Below are positions 35,406-44,247 of a DNA stretch of 64,000 bases, in pieces. The notes beneath the pieces are model-generated. The model searched no databases. It was given only the letters and a program-made list of their open reading frames with translations, and was not told where the DNA came from. The position numbers and the translations under genes were made by a program. The stretch spans positions 1-64,000 of the forward strand of contig JAUIKS010000013.1 in the NCBI GenBank assembly GCA_030430565.1, read 5' to 3'. Positions within the stretch are counted from its first letter, which is position 1; every line of letters begins with the position of its first letter. Origin of the DNA: Polyangia bacterium (GTDB lineage Bacteria; Myxococcota_A; Polyangia; Nannocystales; Nannocystaceae).

Positions 35406-37817
35406 TTAGACCTGGCGCACGATCTCGAAGCCCAGCGCCTCGTGGTCCTCGTCGAGCGTGACCTCGAGCTGCGTGCCCGCGCGGACGCGCCCGCGCAGGA
35501 TCGCCTCGGCGATCATCGCCTCGACCTGCCGCGAGAGCAGGTGCCGCAGCGGCCTGGCCCCGAGCGCGACATCCTCGCTGCAGCGCGCGACGATCCAGGC
35601 GCAGGCCGGGTCGCTCAGGCGGTAGCGGATGCCTCGCTCGGTGAACAGGCGCTCGCTCGAGCGCTTGACCAGGCGCCGACAGATCCGCGCGAGCTCGTCC
35701 TGCGTCAGCGGGTGCAGCACCATCGGCGCCTCGATGCGGTTCCACAGCTCGACGGGGAAGGCCGCGCGCGCCTCGGCGAGCACGGCGGCGTCCAGCGCCT
35801 CGCGCTTGCCGGCCGGGACGCCGCGCGCGCGGGCGCGCTGCTTCTTGCCGCTCGACTTGCCGCGCGACGACTCCGCGGGCGCGAGGTGGGTCGAGCCGAG
35901 GTTCGAGGTCATGATGATCACCGCGTGGCGGAAGTCGACGGTGCGCCCGCGCCCGTCGGTCAGGCGGCCCTCGTCGAAGACCTGCAGCAGCAGCTGGTGG
36001 ACGTCGCGGTGGGCTTTCTCGATCTCGTCGAGCAGCACCACGCAGTGGGGCGTGCGCAGCAGCGGGTCGGTCAGCGCGCCGCCGTGCTCGTGGCCGACGT
36101 AGCCGGGCGGGGCGCCGATGATCCGCGCGACCGCGTGGCTCTCGGCGTACTCGCTCATGTCGAGGCGCACCAGCGAGTCGGCGCGTTCGAACAGCGCCTC
36201 GCACAGCGCCTTGGCGATCTCGGTCTTGCCGACGCCGCTCGGGCCCAGCAGGAGCGCGGTCGCGACCGGGCGATCGGAGCTGAAGCCGGCGCGGTTGCGT
36301 CGCAGCAGGCGCGCGAGCGTCTCGAGCGTGGACGCGTGGCCGACGACGCGGCGGGCGAGGTTGCTCTCGAGGTCGAGCATGACCTGTCCCTCGCGCCCGT
36401 CGACGCGCTCGCGCGGCAGCCCGCTGCGCTCGCACACGATGTCGAGCCAGCGCGCGCGCGTGACCTGCTGCTCGCCGGCGCGGAGCACTCGCGCGCAGCT
36501 CAGGTCGAGCAGGTCGAGCGCGCGGCCGGGCATGGCGATGCCCGCCAGGTAGCTGTCGGCGAGCCGCGTGAGCTCGGCGAGCTGGGCGCCGCGCGCCAAC
36601 TCGACGCCGTGCTGCGCGAGCACGGCCGGCGCGGCCGCCCGGACCGCCGCCGCGCAGTCGCGCTCGCTCGACTCGGGCAGCGTGATGACATCGAGCGTCT
36701 CGTGCACGCCGGGGAGCCACGCGGCGAGGCGCGAGAGGTTCTCGTGCGAGACCACCGTGACGATCGGCGGCACGCCGCGCGCCCAGGCCTGCGAGAGGCT
36801 CGGCACGAACTCCGGCGCGACGTCACAGGCGACGCGATCGAGATCGTCGAAGATCGCGACGCCCTCACGTCGGGCGACGCGCTCGAGGTCGGCGCGCAGG
36901 CTCTCGTCCGAGCTGTAGTCGGTCGCCACCAAGCGGAACACCGGCGTTCGCAGCAGGCGCGCGAGGTGCCGCGCGACGAGCGTGCGGCCGCTGCCGTGGG
37001 CGCCCACCAGCACGGGCGGGCGCGGGGACCTGCGCAGGAGCGCGTCGGCGAGCCGCCCCAGCGTCTCCTCGTGGCCGATGAGCGCCGGCAGCTCCGCCGC
37101 GTCGATCGGCGCGAGGCCGACCCGCGTACGCGGCTCGGCGCGCGTCGGGGTCTGGACGCGCTCGAGCTCCTCGCGCTCGAGGTCGACAGGATCCGGCTGG
37201 TCTTCGTGACAGGCGTCTAGCTGCGTCGCCGGCTCAGGGCTCGGGGCCGCGCTCGCGCGCACGCTGCTCATCCGCGCGTGCGTGCTCGATCGCGGGAGCC
37301 GCGGGCGCTGGCGGCTGCCGGCCTGACCCGCGCGGTGAATCGAGGCGGTGCCGCGCTCGCGCAGGCGCTCGATCAGGCGCTTTCGCAGCTGACCGCAGGG
37401 CACGCCGGCGCGCTCGAGCAGCTGGTACGCGTGGCAGTCCGCGCTGCGGACGATCGCCAGCAGCCGATCGAGGTCGCTCACGCCGAGCTTGCCGGCGCCG
37501 CGCTGGGCGAGCCGGACGCGCCAGTCCGCGGGCTCTGGATCGAGCGAGCGACGCAGCTCGCCGCGCAGCTCGAGCAGCGTCCGCGCGTGCACGCCGAACT
37601 CCGCGAGCAGCTCCTGGACCGACGGCTCCTGGGCCAGGTCGGTGAGGAGGTCAACGGAGCCCGTGTGATGCGAAGCCGGGGCGCCTCCGGAGCGTCGGGC
37701 GCTCCGTGCGTCTGTACGCGTAGGACTCACGGCCCCGCCAGCGGAGCCGCCCGGGGACACCCCGTCACGGTGCTCAGCTCCGCGCGAGCGGTGGAACAGG
37801 GAGCGCGACCCATCCAT
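35406..37817 (-). CDS. ClpA/B-type double AAA+ ATPase with altered first ATP site
   Basis: This 803-aa Hsp100-like protein has an N-terminal region with Clp-N-like helices and an Arg-rich linker (about 1-235), then two AAA+ domains. In the first, the P-loop reads VGAHGSGRTLVARH, with Arg where Lys is expected, and the Walker B-like strand is VAIFDDLDRVA. The second is canonical: GPSGVGKTEIAKAL, Walker B CVVLLDEIEKAH, SNLGS, and a ClpB D2-small domain to the end. No M-domain coiled coil is present, as in ClpA/ClpC, and no IGF/L ClpP-binding loop is evident. It probably remodels proteins using mainly the second site. It is divergent from the ferredoxin gene. Confidence 0.85.
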   Translation of the reverse strand: MDGSRSLFHRSRGAEHRDGVSPGGSAGGAVSPTRTDARSARRSGGAPASHHTGSVDLLTDLAQEPSVQELLAEFGVHARTLLELRGELRRSLDPEPADWRVRLAQRGAGKLGVSDLDRLLAIVRSADCHAYQLLERAGVPCGQLRKRLIERLRERGTASIHRAGQAGSRQRPRLPRSSTHARMSSVRASAAPSPEPATQLDACHEDQPDPVDLEREELERVQTPTRAEPRTRVGLAPIDAAELPALIGHEETLGRLADALLRRSPRPPVLVGAHGSGRTLVARHLARLLRTPVFRLVATDYSSDESLRADLERVARREGVAIFDDLDRVACDVAPEFVPSLSQAWARGVPPIVTVVSHENLSRLAAWLPGVHETLDVITLPESSERDCAAAVRAAAPAVLAQHGVELARGAQLAELTRLADSYLAGIAMPGRALDLLDLSCARVLRAGEQQVTRARWLDIVCERSGLPRERVDGREGQVMLDLESNLARRVVGHASTLETLARLLRRNRAGFSSDRPVATALLLGPSGVGKTEIAKALCEALFERADSLVRLDMSEYAESHAVARIIGAPPGYVGHEHGGALTDPLLRTPHCVVLLDEIEKAHRDVHQLLLQVFDEGRLTDGRGRTVDFRHAVIIMTSNLGSTHLAPAESSRGKSSGKKQRARARGVPAGKREALDAAVLAEARAAFPVELWNRIEAPMVLHPLTQDELARICRRLVKRSSERLFTERGIRYRLSDPACAWIVARCSEDVALGARPLRHLLSRQVEAMIAEAILRGRVRAGTQLEVTLDEDHEALGFEIVRQV

Positions 37818-37967
37818 GGGCGGACGCTAACGAAACGGGCGTTCAGGACCAAGAAACCGGCGCAAGCTCGGCGTCTCGCGGCGTGCATGATGTACGCCCG
37901 TGTAGGCTGGGTCTCGCTTGCGTCCCCCGGGGACAGCGGCTAGGAGCACACCACGAAGGCGGCGCCG

Positions 37968-38462
37968 TTGGGGATTTTGAAGTCAGTGCTGAAGTTAGCG
38001 AGGTCGCGCTCGCCCGAGTCGACGCCTCCGGCCACGGCCCCGACGCCGACGCCCTCCGCCGCTGGCTCCGAGCCGGCTTCGGCGCCGCCGGTCACCGCGG
38101 CCGCCGGGCCGCGCAGTCAAGCCCGCTTTCAGATCTGCGTGTGCGAGGGCCCGAGCTGCGGGATGAGCTTCGACAGCGACCTGCTCCGCGATCACCTGCT
38201 CCGACGCATCGGAGCCGACCCCGACTACGCCCGCCGCGTCAGCATCTACGACTACGGCTGCTTCGGCCGCTGCGGCGAGGGGCCCAACCTGTTTGTCCGC
38301 GAGCTCGCGGACGGCGAAGATCCCAACGGCGAGCCCGAGGTCCGGCAGCTGCTCAACCAGCGCGGATTTTATCCGGGCGTCGATGAGCGCGTCTGCGATC
38401 GCGTGCTCGACGAGCACTGCGGGCAGGGGCGCCCGCTCGACGGGCTCGTCGACGAGTACTGA
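37968..38462 (+). CDS. Thioredoxin-like [2Fe-2S] ferredoxin
   Basis: This 164-aa protein has an Ala/Pro/Ser-rich N-terminus (about residues 12-50) and a C-terminal domain like the thioredoxin-like [2Fe-2S] ferredoxins and NuoE. Ligand motifs are CVCEGPSCGMSF and YGCFGRCGEGPNLFV. Such proteins carry a 2Fe-2S cluster for electron transfer. It starts at TTG 37968, with GAAGG about 9 nt upstream. It is convergent with the kinase gene (21-bp gap). Partner enzymes are not in the window. Confidence 0.85.
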   Translation: MGILKSVLKLARSRSPESTPPATAPTPTPSAAGSEPASAPPVTAAAGPRSQARFQICVCEGPSCGMSFDSDLLRDHLLRRIGADPDYARRVSIYDYGCFGRCGEGPNLFVRELADGEDPNGEPEVRQLLNQRGFYPGVDERVCDRVLDEHCGQGRPLDGLVDEY

Positions 38463-38483
38463 GTCGTCCGTCGTCAGCCGTCG

Positions 38484-39704
38484 TCAGCCGTCGTCGCCGT
38501 CGCCGCGGTCGAGCATGCGCCTCGTCGGCTCCTCGAGCAGCGGGTGGGCGCGGGCCGCGATGTACTGCATCGTGCGGCGGTTCTCGCCGATCGAGGCGAT
38601 GGTCTTGGCCCGGTCCTGCTTGAGCTTCTCGCGGTCTTGCTTGGACGACAGCGAGCTCACCACGCTGTAGATCGCGGGCAGCAGCGCGACCTCGAGGATC
38701 ACGAAGAGGCCGGCGATGAGCGCCGCCCAGATCCACACGATGATGTTGAAGGGCATGGGCACCTTCGCGATCTGGCGGGCGAACTGCGGGATCTTGGCGG
38801 GCGTCTTGTCGGCCTGCGTGACGAGGGCGTCGTCGCGGCGCGGCGGGGCGCTCGGTCGCGGCTTCGAAGTCGGCTTCGAAGTCGGTTTCGAAGTCGGATT
38901 CGAAGTCGGGCCGTGGACCGCCTCCATCAGCGCGCGGCGGACCTCGGCGGCGCCGCGCAGCCGCTGCGACGGGACCGGCTCGAGCATGCGCTCGAGCACC
39001 GGGCGCAGGCGCGAGCGCGCCAGCCGGGTCTCCGCGAGCGCGAGCCGCAAACCATCGTGCGGGAGCTTGTCGGGGGCCGAGCCGGTCCCGAGCGCGGCGA
39101 GCGTCGCGCCGAGCGCGTAGACATCCGTGGCCGGCGTGGCCTCGCCGTGCAGCTGCTCCGGCGCCATGTAGCCGAAGGTGCCGATCATCGTCGAGCCGCC
39201 GGTGTCGTCGAGCGAGGCCCGCACGCCCCCGAAGTCGATGAGCGCGAGGCTGCCGTCGCGGCGCAGCAGCAGGTTCTGCGGCTTGATGTCGCGGTGCACC
39301 ACGGGAGGTGTCCGACCGTGCAGGTAGCCCAGGATGTCGAGCGCCTTCCACAGCACGTCGACGAGCTCGTCATCACCCATCGGCGCGGCGTCGCCCGCGA
39401 GCCGCTTGCCCAGCGGCGCGCCGTCGATCAGCTCCATCACCAAGAAGAACTCGCCCGTGTTCTCGACGTGGTAGCGGTCCAGGAACTTCGGGATCCCGGG
39501 GTGCTTGAGCTGCGCCAGCGTCTCGCACTCGCGCTCGAACAGGTCGAAGCCCTTCCAGTCGTTGTTGAGATCCTTGAGCGTGAGCACCTTGATCGCGACC
39601 TCGCGGTTGGTCTTGCGATCGATCGCGCGAAACGTCCGCCCCTGACCCCCCGCGCCGAGCAGGTCCATGATCTGGTAGCGGGTCAGCTGCTCGGGAACGG
39701 ACAT
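38484..39704 (-). CDS. Hanks-type Ser/Thr protein kinase with two C-terminal membrane segments
   Basis: This 406-aa protein starts MSVPEQLTRYQIMDLLGAG. The kinase domain has a Gly loop LGAGGQGRTF, catalytic Lys in EVAIKVL, HRDIKPQNLLL and IDFGG (DFG), then GTFGYMAPEQL, so it looks active. It is followed by a Thr/Ser/Lys-Pro linker of four PTS[NK] units, a hydrophobic stretch (FNIIVWIWAALIAGLFVILE) that could span the membrane once or twice, and a Lys/Gln-rich helix. It may sense envelope signals through its C-terminus. ATG at 39704 is chosen by the domain start; in-frame codons continue to 39950. Confidence 0.9.
   Translation of the reverse strand: MSVPEQLTRYQIMDLLGAGGQGRTFRAIDRKTNREVAIKVLTLKDLNNDWKGFDLFERECETLAQLKHPGIPKFLDRYHVENTGEFFLVMELIDGAPLGKRLAGDAAPMGDDELVDVLWKALDILGYLHGRTPPVVHRDIKPQNLLLRRDGSLALIDFGGVRASLDDTGGSTMIGTFGYMAPEQLHGEATPATDVYALGATLAALGTGSAPDKLPHDGLRLALAETRLARSRLRPVLERMLEPVPSQRLRGAAEVRRALMEAVHGPTSNPTSKPTSKPTSKPRPSAPPRRDDALVTQADKTPAKIPQFARQIAKVPMPFNIIVWIWAALIAGLFVILEVALLPAIYSVVSSLSSKQDREKLKQDRAKTIASIGENRRTMQYIAARAHPLLEEPTRRMLDRGDGDDG
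38860..38907 (-). repeat. Four 12-bp repeats in the kinase linker
   Basis: Four consecutive units of GG[CTA]TTCGAAGTC encode the Pro-Thr-Ser-Lys/Asn linker. The unit is a multiple of three and contains TTCGAA palindromes. Confidence 0.9.
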
Positions 39705-39894
39705 GGAAATTCGCGGCGCGTCTGCGTTTGTGTTCGTGTTTGTGTAGCAACGCTGCGGCGACGGGATGATCTCGCAGAAAGCGGGCGCGTCGACAAGCCA
39801 GGCGCGATCGCGCGGGGGGGCGAAATCAACCGACGCGAGCCGAGCCGGCGTCAGGCTGGCGAGACAGCCGCGCGGCGACGTGGGACGATAGGTC

Positions 39895-40524
39895 ATGTCC
39901 GCACCAGAAGTCACCGACATCCTCGATCGGCTGCGAGGGCAATATCCCACGGCGGCCTATGAGCTGAACTGGAGCACGCCCGTGCAGATGCTGGTGGCGA
40001 CCATCCTCGCCGCCCAGTGCACCGACGAGCGCGTCAACAAGGTCACCGAGACGCTGTTCGTGACCTATCCAGACGCGCAGGCCTTCGCCAACGCGGACCG
40101 CGAGGAGCTCGAGCAGGCGCTGCGCCCGACCGGCACCTTTCGCCAGAAGGCCAAGTCGGTGCAGGGCGCCTGCCAGGCGCTGGTCGAGCGCTACGGCGGC
40201 GACGTCCCGCGCACCGTCGGCGAGCTGACCTCGCTGCCCGGCGTCGCGCGCAAGACCGCGAACGTCGTCCTGGCGACCTGCTTCGACCTCGCCGAGGGCG
40301 TCATCGTCGACACCCACGTGCGCCGCGTCAGCCAGCGCATGGGGCTGACGACCCAGACCAAGCCGCCGAAGATCGAGCGCGACCTCATGGCCAGCGTCCC
40401 GCAGAGCGAGTGGACGTACTTTGGCCCGGCGATGGTGCTGCTCGGTCGCTACGTCTGCACGGCGAAAAAGCCCGCGTGTGACACTTGCGCGATGCGCGAC
40501 ATCTGTCCGAAGATAGGCGTGTGA
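39895..40524 (+). CDS. nth: Endonuclease III (DNA glycosylase/AP lyase)
   Basis: This 209-aa protein has the helix-hairpin-helix LPGVARKTANVVL with the catalytic Lys, the motif VDTHVRRVSQR with the catalytic Asp, and a C-terminal [4Fe-4S] cluster with CX6CX2CX5C spacing (from C in RYVCTAKKPACDTCAMRDIC). It removes oxidised pyrimidines in base-excision repair. ATG at 39895. A small membrane-protein gene follows 13 bp later and may be co-transcribed. Confidence 0.97.
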   Translation: MSAPEVTDILDRLRGQYPTAAYELNWSTPVQMLVATILAAQCTDERVNKVTETLFVTYPDAQAFANADREELEQALRPTGTFRQKAKSVQGACQALVERYGGDVPRTVGELTSLPGVARKTANVVLATCFDLAEGVIVDTHVRRVSQRMGLTTQTKPPKIERDLMASVPQSEWTYFGPAMVLLGRYVCTAKKPACDTCAMRDICPKIGV

Positions 40525-40537
40525 CGGAGCGAGCGTG

Positions 40538-40858
40538 ATGCCAGAGCGGCGCGGCGGCGACGAGCGACGCGAGCGCGCGAGCGCGGCGAGGCCCACGAAG
40601 CCCTCGAGCCCCGCCACGCCGAGCTCGCTCGTCAGCGCCCGGCTGCACGCCCGCAACCGCCGCCTCGGGGTGTTCATCGCGCTGCTCGGCGTCGGCGCGC
40701 TCTACCTGAACTTTCACACATACGTAGCCTCGATCCGCGCGGGCGAGCTCGGGAGCTTCGGCTACCCGGTGCTCGCGCTCTGGGCCGCGGTCGCGCTCGG
40801 CGTCGTGCTGCTCGGCGTCCGGATCATCATGACCGGCGAGGACACGATCCCGGACTGA
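40538..40858 (+). CDS. Small two-span membrane protein
   Basis: This 106-aa protein has an Arg/Ser/Pro-rich N-terminus and two hydrophobic segments (LGVFIALLGVGALYLNF; YPVLALWAAVALGVVLLGV) separated by a short loop with SIRAGELGS. It ends GEDTIPD. It is directly after nth and convergent with the lipoprotein gene at 40874 (15-bp gap). No family recognised. Confidence 0.6.
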   Translation: MPERRGGDERRERASAARPTKPSSPATPSSLVSARLHARNRRLGVFIALLGVGALYLNFHTYVASIRAGELGSFGYPVLALWAAVALGVVLLGVRIIMTGEDTIPD

Positions 40859-40873
40859 GCGGCGGGCAGCCGG

Positions 40874-41671
40874 CTACGCGCCCGCGCTCACGTTGATGCA
40901 GCCGCCCTCGGTGACGCGCGACTTGTTCGGCGTGTTCGAGAACGTCTCGATCTGCCACAGCGGCGTGTTGGTGTCGTCGAGGCCCTGGACGTCCGCGACC
41001 TGAACGATGGTGACGCTCGGCGACTCGCCGACGCAGCTGTCGTCCGTGAGCTCCTCCAGCGGGATCGGGCCGAAGCGCAGCCGGCCGCCGTCGATCGTGG
41101 ACGGGTCGTCGATCGCGTAGTCGACCGCGAGGTAGTAGGCCGGGTTCATGTCGTCGTCGATGAGGGTCTGCGCGAGGCTCTCGGGGCCGGCGATCGAGCA
41201 GGCGATCGGCGCGAGGCTGTCCGCGTCGGGCGTGCACAGGATGTCGGTCCAGTTTTCGAACACCTCCGCGCCGAGCGCCCCGTCCTGACGGTAGTCGGGC
41301 TGCGCGTTCGTGTAGAAGTCGCGCAGGCACGCCGCGTAGTGGAGGCGGACGCGGATCGTCGCGGTCTGCTCAAACGCGCTCGCCGGCAGGTTCGGGCCGC
41401 CGTTGATATTGACGCAGACGAAGCCGTGCTGGTCCTCGCCGATCGGCGCGCCGCCAGAGCCGCCGCTCTCCTCGCCCGTCGAGGCCGTGTCGTTGGTATC
41501 GGTCGCGCCGGTCTCGCCGGTCTCGCCCGTCTCGCCGGTCTCGCCCGTCATCCCGTCGGTCGCGTCGAGCGTGCCGCCCTCGGTCTCCATCGGGCCGTCA
41601 TCGGGGTCGCAGGCGCTGGCGAGCGGGATCGAGAGGCAGCAGGTGAGGGCGACGCGGGTGATCAAGGACAT
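40874..41671 (-). CDS. Stalked lipoprotein A (paralogue of the next gene)
   Basis: This 265-aa protein has a signal peptide with lipobox LASAC (Cys about residue 21), an acidic Thr/Gly stalk with four GET units (about 40-55), and a C-terminal domain of about 190 residues. The domain has HGFVCVNI, RVRLHYAACLRDFY, LCTPDADS, GGRLRFGPIP, LWQIETFSNTPNKSRV and TEGGC. Six conserved Cys and the same order of blocks are shared with the adjacent 41697-42422 gene, so the two arose by tandem duplication. It is last of a likely five-gene operon with the DUF692 enzyme; its role there is unknown. I recognise no family. Confidence 0.8.
   Translation of the reverse strand: MSLITRVALTCCLSIPLASACDPDDGPMETEGGTLDATDGMTGETGETGETGETGATDTNDTASTGEESGGSGGAPIGEDQHGFVCVNINGGPNLPASAFEQTATIRVRLHYAACLRDFYTNAQPDYRQDGALGAEVFENWTDILCTPDADSLAPIACSIAGPESLAQTLIDDDMNPAYYLAVDYAIDDPSTIDGGRLRFGPIPLEELTDDSCVGESPSVTIVQVADVQGLDDTNTPLWQIETFSNTPNKSRVTEGGCINVSAGA
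41511..41546 (-). repeat. Four 9-bp repeats encoding GET
   Basis: Four units of GTCTCGCC[GC] encode Gly-Glu-Thr in the stalk of lipoprotein A. The unit is a multiple of three. Confidence 0.9.
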
Positions 41672-41696
41672 GTCCCAGTGTACCGCCTGGAGCCGG

Positions 41697-42422
41697 TCAG
41701 ATCCCGATCGAGATCTCGACGCAGTCGCCCTCCGTGACGCGCGACTCGCTGGGCGTGTTCGAGAACGTCTCGATCTGCCACAGCGGCGTGCCGATCTCGT
41801 CGAGGCCCTGGATGTCCGCGAGCCCGAGGATCGTGACCACGGGGCTGCAGCCAGCGAGCGCCTCGAGCGGGAGCGGGCCGAAGCGCAGCCGGCCGCCCGC
41901 GATGGTGCTCGAGTCCTCGACCTCGTAGGTGATCTGCAGCGAGTAGGCAGGATCCGGATCGTCGGTCGCGAGGAGCTGCACGAAGCTCTCGAGGCCGGCG
42001 AGCGAGCACGCGACCGGGTCCTGGCGGTCCGCGTCCGGGGTGCACAGCGTGCTCGCCCAGTCGTTGAAGATCGCCTCCCCGACCGCTTCGCCGGCTCGGT
42101 ACTCGGGGTGTGAGCCCAGGTAGAATTCCTGCAGACACGGCGTGTAGTGCAGACGCACCTGCACCTTCGCGGTCTGCTCGATCCAGAAGGACGGCAGCTC
42201 GGGATCGGCGTTGAGATCGACGCAGACGAAGCCGTGGTCGTCGTCGCCGACGGCCGAGGTCGTCGAGCTGTCCACGGTGGCGGTCTCGGTCTCTGTCGCG
42301 GTCTCTGTCGCGGTCTCTGTCGCGGTCTCTGTCGCGGTCGCGAGCTCGCCGTCGTCTCCAGCGCACGCGCTCGTGAGCAGCAGACAGCACGCGAGCGCGG
42401 CGGAGTGTGTCTGATCGAGCAT
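41697..42422 (-). CDS. Stalked lipoprotein B (paralogue of lipoprotein A)
   Basis: This 241-aa protein has a lipoprotein signal (LLTSAC, Cys about residue 20), a stalk of TATE units (about 28-50), and the same C-terminal domain as the downstream paralogue: HGFVCVDL, RVRLHYTPCLQEFYL-like blocks, LCTPDADRQ, GGRLRFGPLPLE, LWQIETFSNTPSESRV and TEGDC. The stalk repeats of the two copies are unrelated, so the domains were duplicated and the stalks have since diverged. It begins 19 bp after the stop of the DUF692 fusion gene, which supports co-expression. Possible roles are metal binding or handling of the modified peptide; this is only inferred from position. Confidence 0.8.
   Translation of the reverse strand: MLDQTHSAALACCLLLTSACAGDDGELATATETATETATETATETETATVDSSTTSAVGDDDHGFVCVDLNADPELPSFWIEQTAKVQVRLHYTPCLQEFYLGSHPEYRAGEAVGEAIFNDWASTLCTPDADRQDPVACSLAGLESFVQLLATDDPDPAYSLQITYEVEDSSTIAGGRLRFGPLPLEALAGCSPVVTILGLADIQGLDEIGTPLWQIETFSNTPSESRVTEGDCVEISIGI
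42289..42336 (-). repeat. Four 12-bp repeats encoding TATE
   Basis: Four identical GTCTCTGTCGCG units encode Thr-Ala-Thr-Glu in the stalk of lipoprotein B. Perfect identity suggests recent slippage. Confidence 0.92.
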
Positions 42423-42441
42423 GTCGCGGCGGGCTGCTAGG

Positions 42442-44247
42442 CTAGGGGACCGAGACGACGCCGCGCTCCGCCAGATCCGCGAGCAGCACGCTCATGCGAC
42501 CCAGCAGCTCGTCGTTGAGCGGCTCCTCGGCGTCTCGAGCGCCCTCGATCAGCGCGTCCTTAACGACCTGCCCGCGCTCGAGCAGGCGCTCGATCAGCGC
42601 GTCCGCGACCCGGCTCAACTTCAAAAACCGCACCCCGTGCTCGCGGTCGCGGTAGACCAAGAGCCGCGTGAGCTCGGCGGCCGGGACCGTGTCGTCGGCG
42701 CGCGTCCCCGGCAGCTCGTGGACCGCGTGGCGGTAGCAGACCCGGCGCGCGCTGGCGTCAAACTTCAGCCCGCGGTCGAGCGCGAACGGCTGCCCCTCGG
42801 GCGCCGGCGCGCCCGCGTCGGGCGCGGCCGCGACCTCGAACTCGACCAGCTCGTGGCGCGCGAGATCGACGAGGTAGTCGGGCACCTCCGGGTCCTCCAG
42901 CCAGCGCGGGCCGATCCACGCGACGAACTCAAAGGGCAGGTCGCGGAGGTAGCGAGAGCGCGGCCCCTGCTGCTCCATCCAGCGCGCGAAGTCGCGGTCG
43001 AAGCACGCCGCGTTGACACGCTCGAGGCGCGCGCGGGCCCGCGGGATAAACTCCGCGATCACGTTGAAGACGCCGTTGCGGGGCAGGCGGCGGTAGACCT
43101 CGAGGCGCGCGGCCCCGATCGTAGCGATCGCGCGCGCGTCGTCCTCGGACAGCCCGCGCGCGCGGAAGAAGTCCTCGCCGTCGGTCTCGAGCGCCTCCCT
43201 CGGCGCGCGGTCGAGGATCACGCGGCTGAGCCCGCGCTGGAAGCCGGCGAGGGATCCGGCGCGCTCGCCCGCGGACGCCGGCGCCGACTCGGGCGCGTCG
43301 ACGGGATCGTCGGGGGCTCTCGCGCGGCGCTGCAGCGCGGCCTGGTACACGCGGTCGAGCGCCTCGACCTGGCGCCCCAGGGTCGTCAGCGGCGGGATGC
43401 TGTGGTCGCGCTCGTAGAGCACTGGGAGCGGGCCGGCGCGCTCGATCACGCGCCCCATCAGCTCCTGAACCTCGGGACATACGTCGGCGCCGTGCGAGTC
43501 GATGATCAGGTCGTCGAGATGCTCGCGGCGCTCGCCGCCGGCGACGTGCAGCTGGATGACGCGCTCGAGCGGCAACCCCTCGATGAAGCGCCAGGCGTCG
43601 AAGCCGTGGTTCTGCGCGTTGACGTGCACGTTGTTGACGTCGAGCAGCAGCTTGCAGTCCGCGCGCTCGAGCACGCGGCGCGTGAACGCCAGCTCGCGCT
43701 TGGCCAGCTCCTCGCCGGCCGCGGGCGTGCGCGCGGTCGCGAGCCCCGGCGACGCGTAGTAGCTGATGTTCTCGACCGCGAACGGGCGCCCGAGATGATC
43801 CTGCACACGGCGGATGTTGTCGGCGACGTGATCGGCGACGTGATCGGCGAGCGGCAGCGGCAGCAGGTCCTGCAAGCAGCGCCCGTCGTGGCCGGTCCAG
43901 CACAGGTGATCGCTGTGGTAGCGCGCGCCGAGCTCGTCGAGGAAGGCGCGCAGCTGATCGAGGTACGCGCGGTCGAGCTGCTGCCCGCCGATGTTCATCA
44001 TCAGCCCGTGCGTCAGCAGGCGGTGGCGCGCGCCGACGGTGTGCAGCGCCTCCGGGAAGTAGCCGCCGCGGCGCATGTAGTTCTCGGGCGAGACCTCGAA
44101 GAACGCGAGCGCGTCCGGCAGCGCGCGCGCGGCCTCGTCCTCATCCAGCACGTCGTCGAGGAACGCCCAGCGCAGGCCGAGGCCGATACCGGTCGGCGAG
44201 CCGGCGATAGTCTGCAGCGGTTGCTCGGGGGTCTGCGACGATTCCAT
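42442..44247 (-). CDS. DUF692 (MNIO/BufB-like) enzyme fused to a DUF2063-like (BufC) partner
   Basis: This 601-aa protein has two domains. Residues about 20-300 match DUF692, the multinuclear nonheme iron-dependent oxidases (MNIO; MbnB, BufB, HvfB, TglH). Blocks are GIGLGLRW, FFEVSPENYMRRGG, LLTHGLMMNIGG, ARYHSDHLCW (H111, D113, H114), AVENISYY (E159), LLDVNNVHVNAQNHG (D203, N205, H208), IQLHVAGGE (H234) and IIDSHG (D250, H252), which include the expected metal ligands. Residues about 335-601 resemble DUF2063 partners (GFQRGLSRVIL, RLEVYRRLPRNGVFN, VPDYLVDLARHELVEFEV). These partners usually bind the precursor peptide. The enzyme should oxidise Cys residues of the adjacent precursor. ATG at 44247. 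Confidence 0.88.
   Translation of the reverse strand: MESSQTPEQPLQTIAGSPTGIGLGLRWAFLDDVLDEDEAARALPDALAFFEVSPENYMRRGGYFPEALHTVGARHRLLTHGLMMNIGGQQLDRAYLDQLRAFLDELGARYHSDHLCWTGHDGRCLQDLLPLPLADHVADHVADNIRRVQDHLGRPFAVENISYYASPGLATARTPAAGEELAKRELAFTRRVLERADCKLLLDVNNVHVNAQNHGFDAWRFIEGLPLERVIQLHVAGGERREHLDDLIIDSHGADVCPEVQELMGRVIERAGPLPVLYERDHSIPPLTTLGRQVEALDRVYQAALQRRARAPDDPVDAPESAPASAGERAGSLAGFQRGLSRVILDRAPREALETDGEDFFRARGLSEDDARAIATIGAARLEVYRRLPRNGVFNVIAEFIPRARARLERVNAACFDRDFARWMEQQGPRSRYLRDLPFEFVAWIGPRWLEDPEVPDYLVDLARHELVEFEVAAAPDAGAPAPEGQPFALDRGLKFDASARRVCYRHAVHELPGTRADDTVPAAELTRLLVYRDREHGVRFLKLSRVADALIERLLERGQVVKDALIEGARDAEEPLNDELLGRMSVLLADLAERGVVSVP

Noticed and set aside
40874..42422. Phase variation by stalk microsatellites
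   Set aside because: All units in these genes are 9 or 12 bp, so copy changes keep the reading frame; only length variation is possible.
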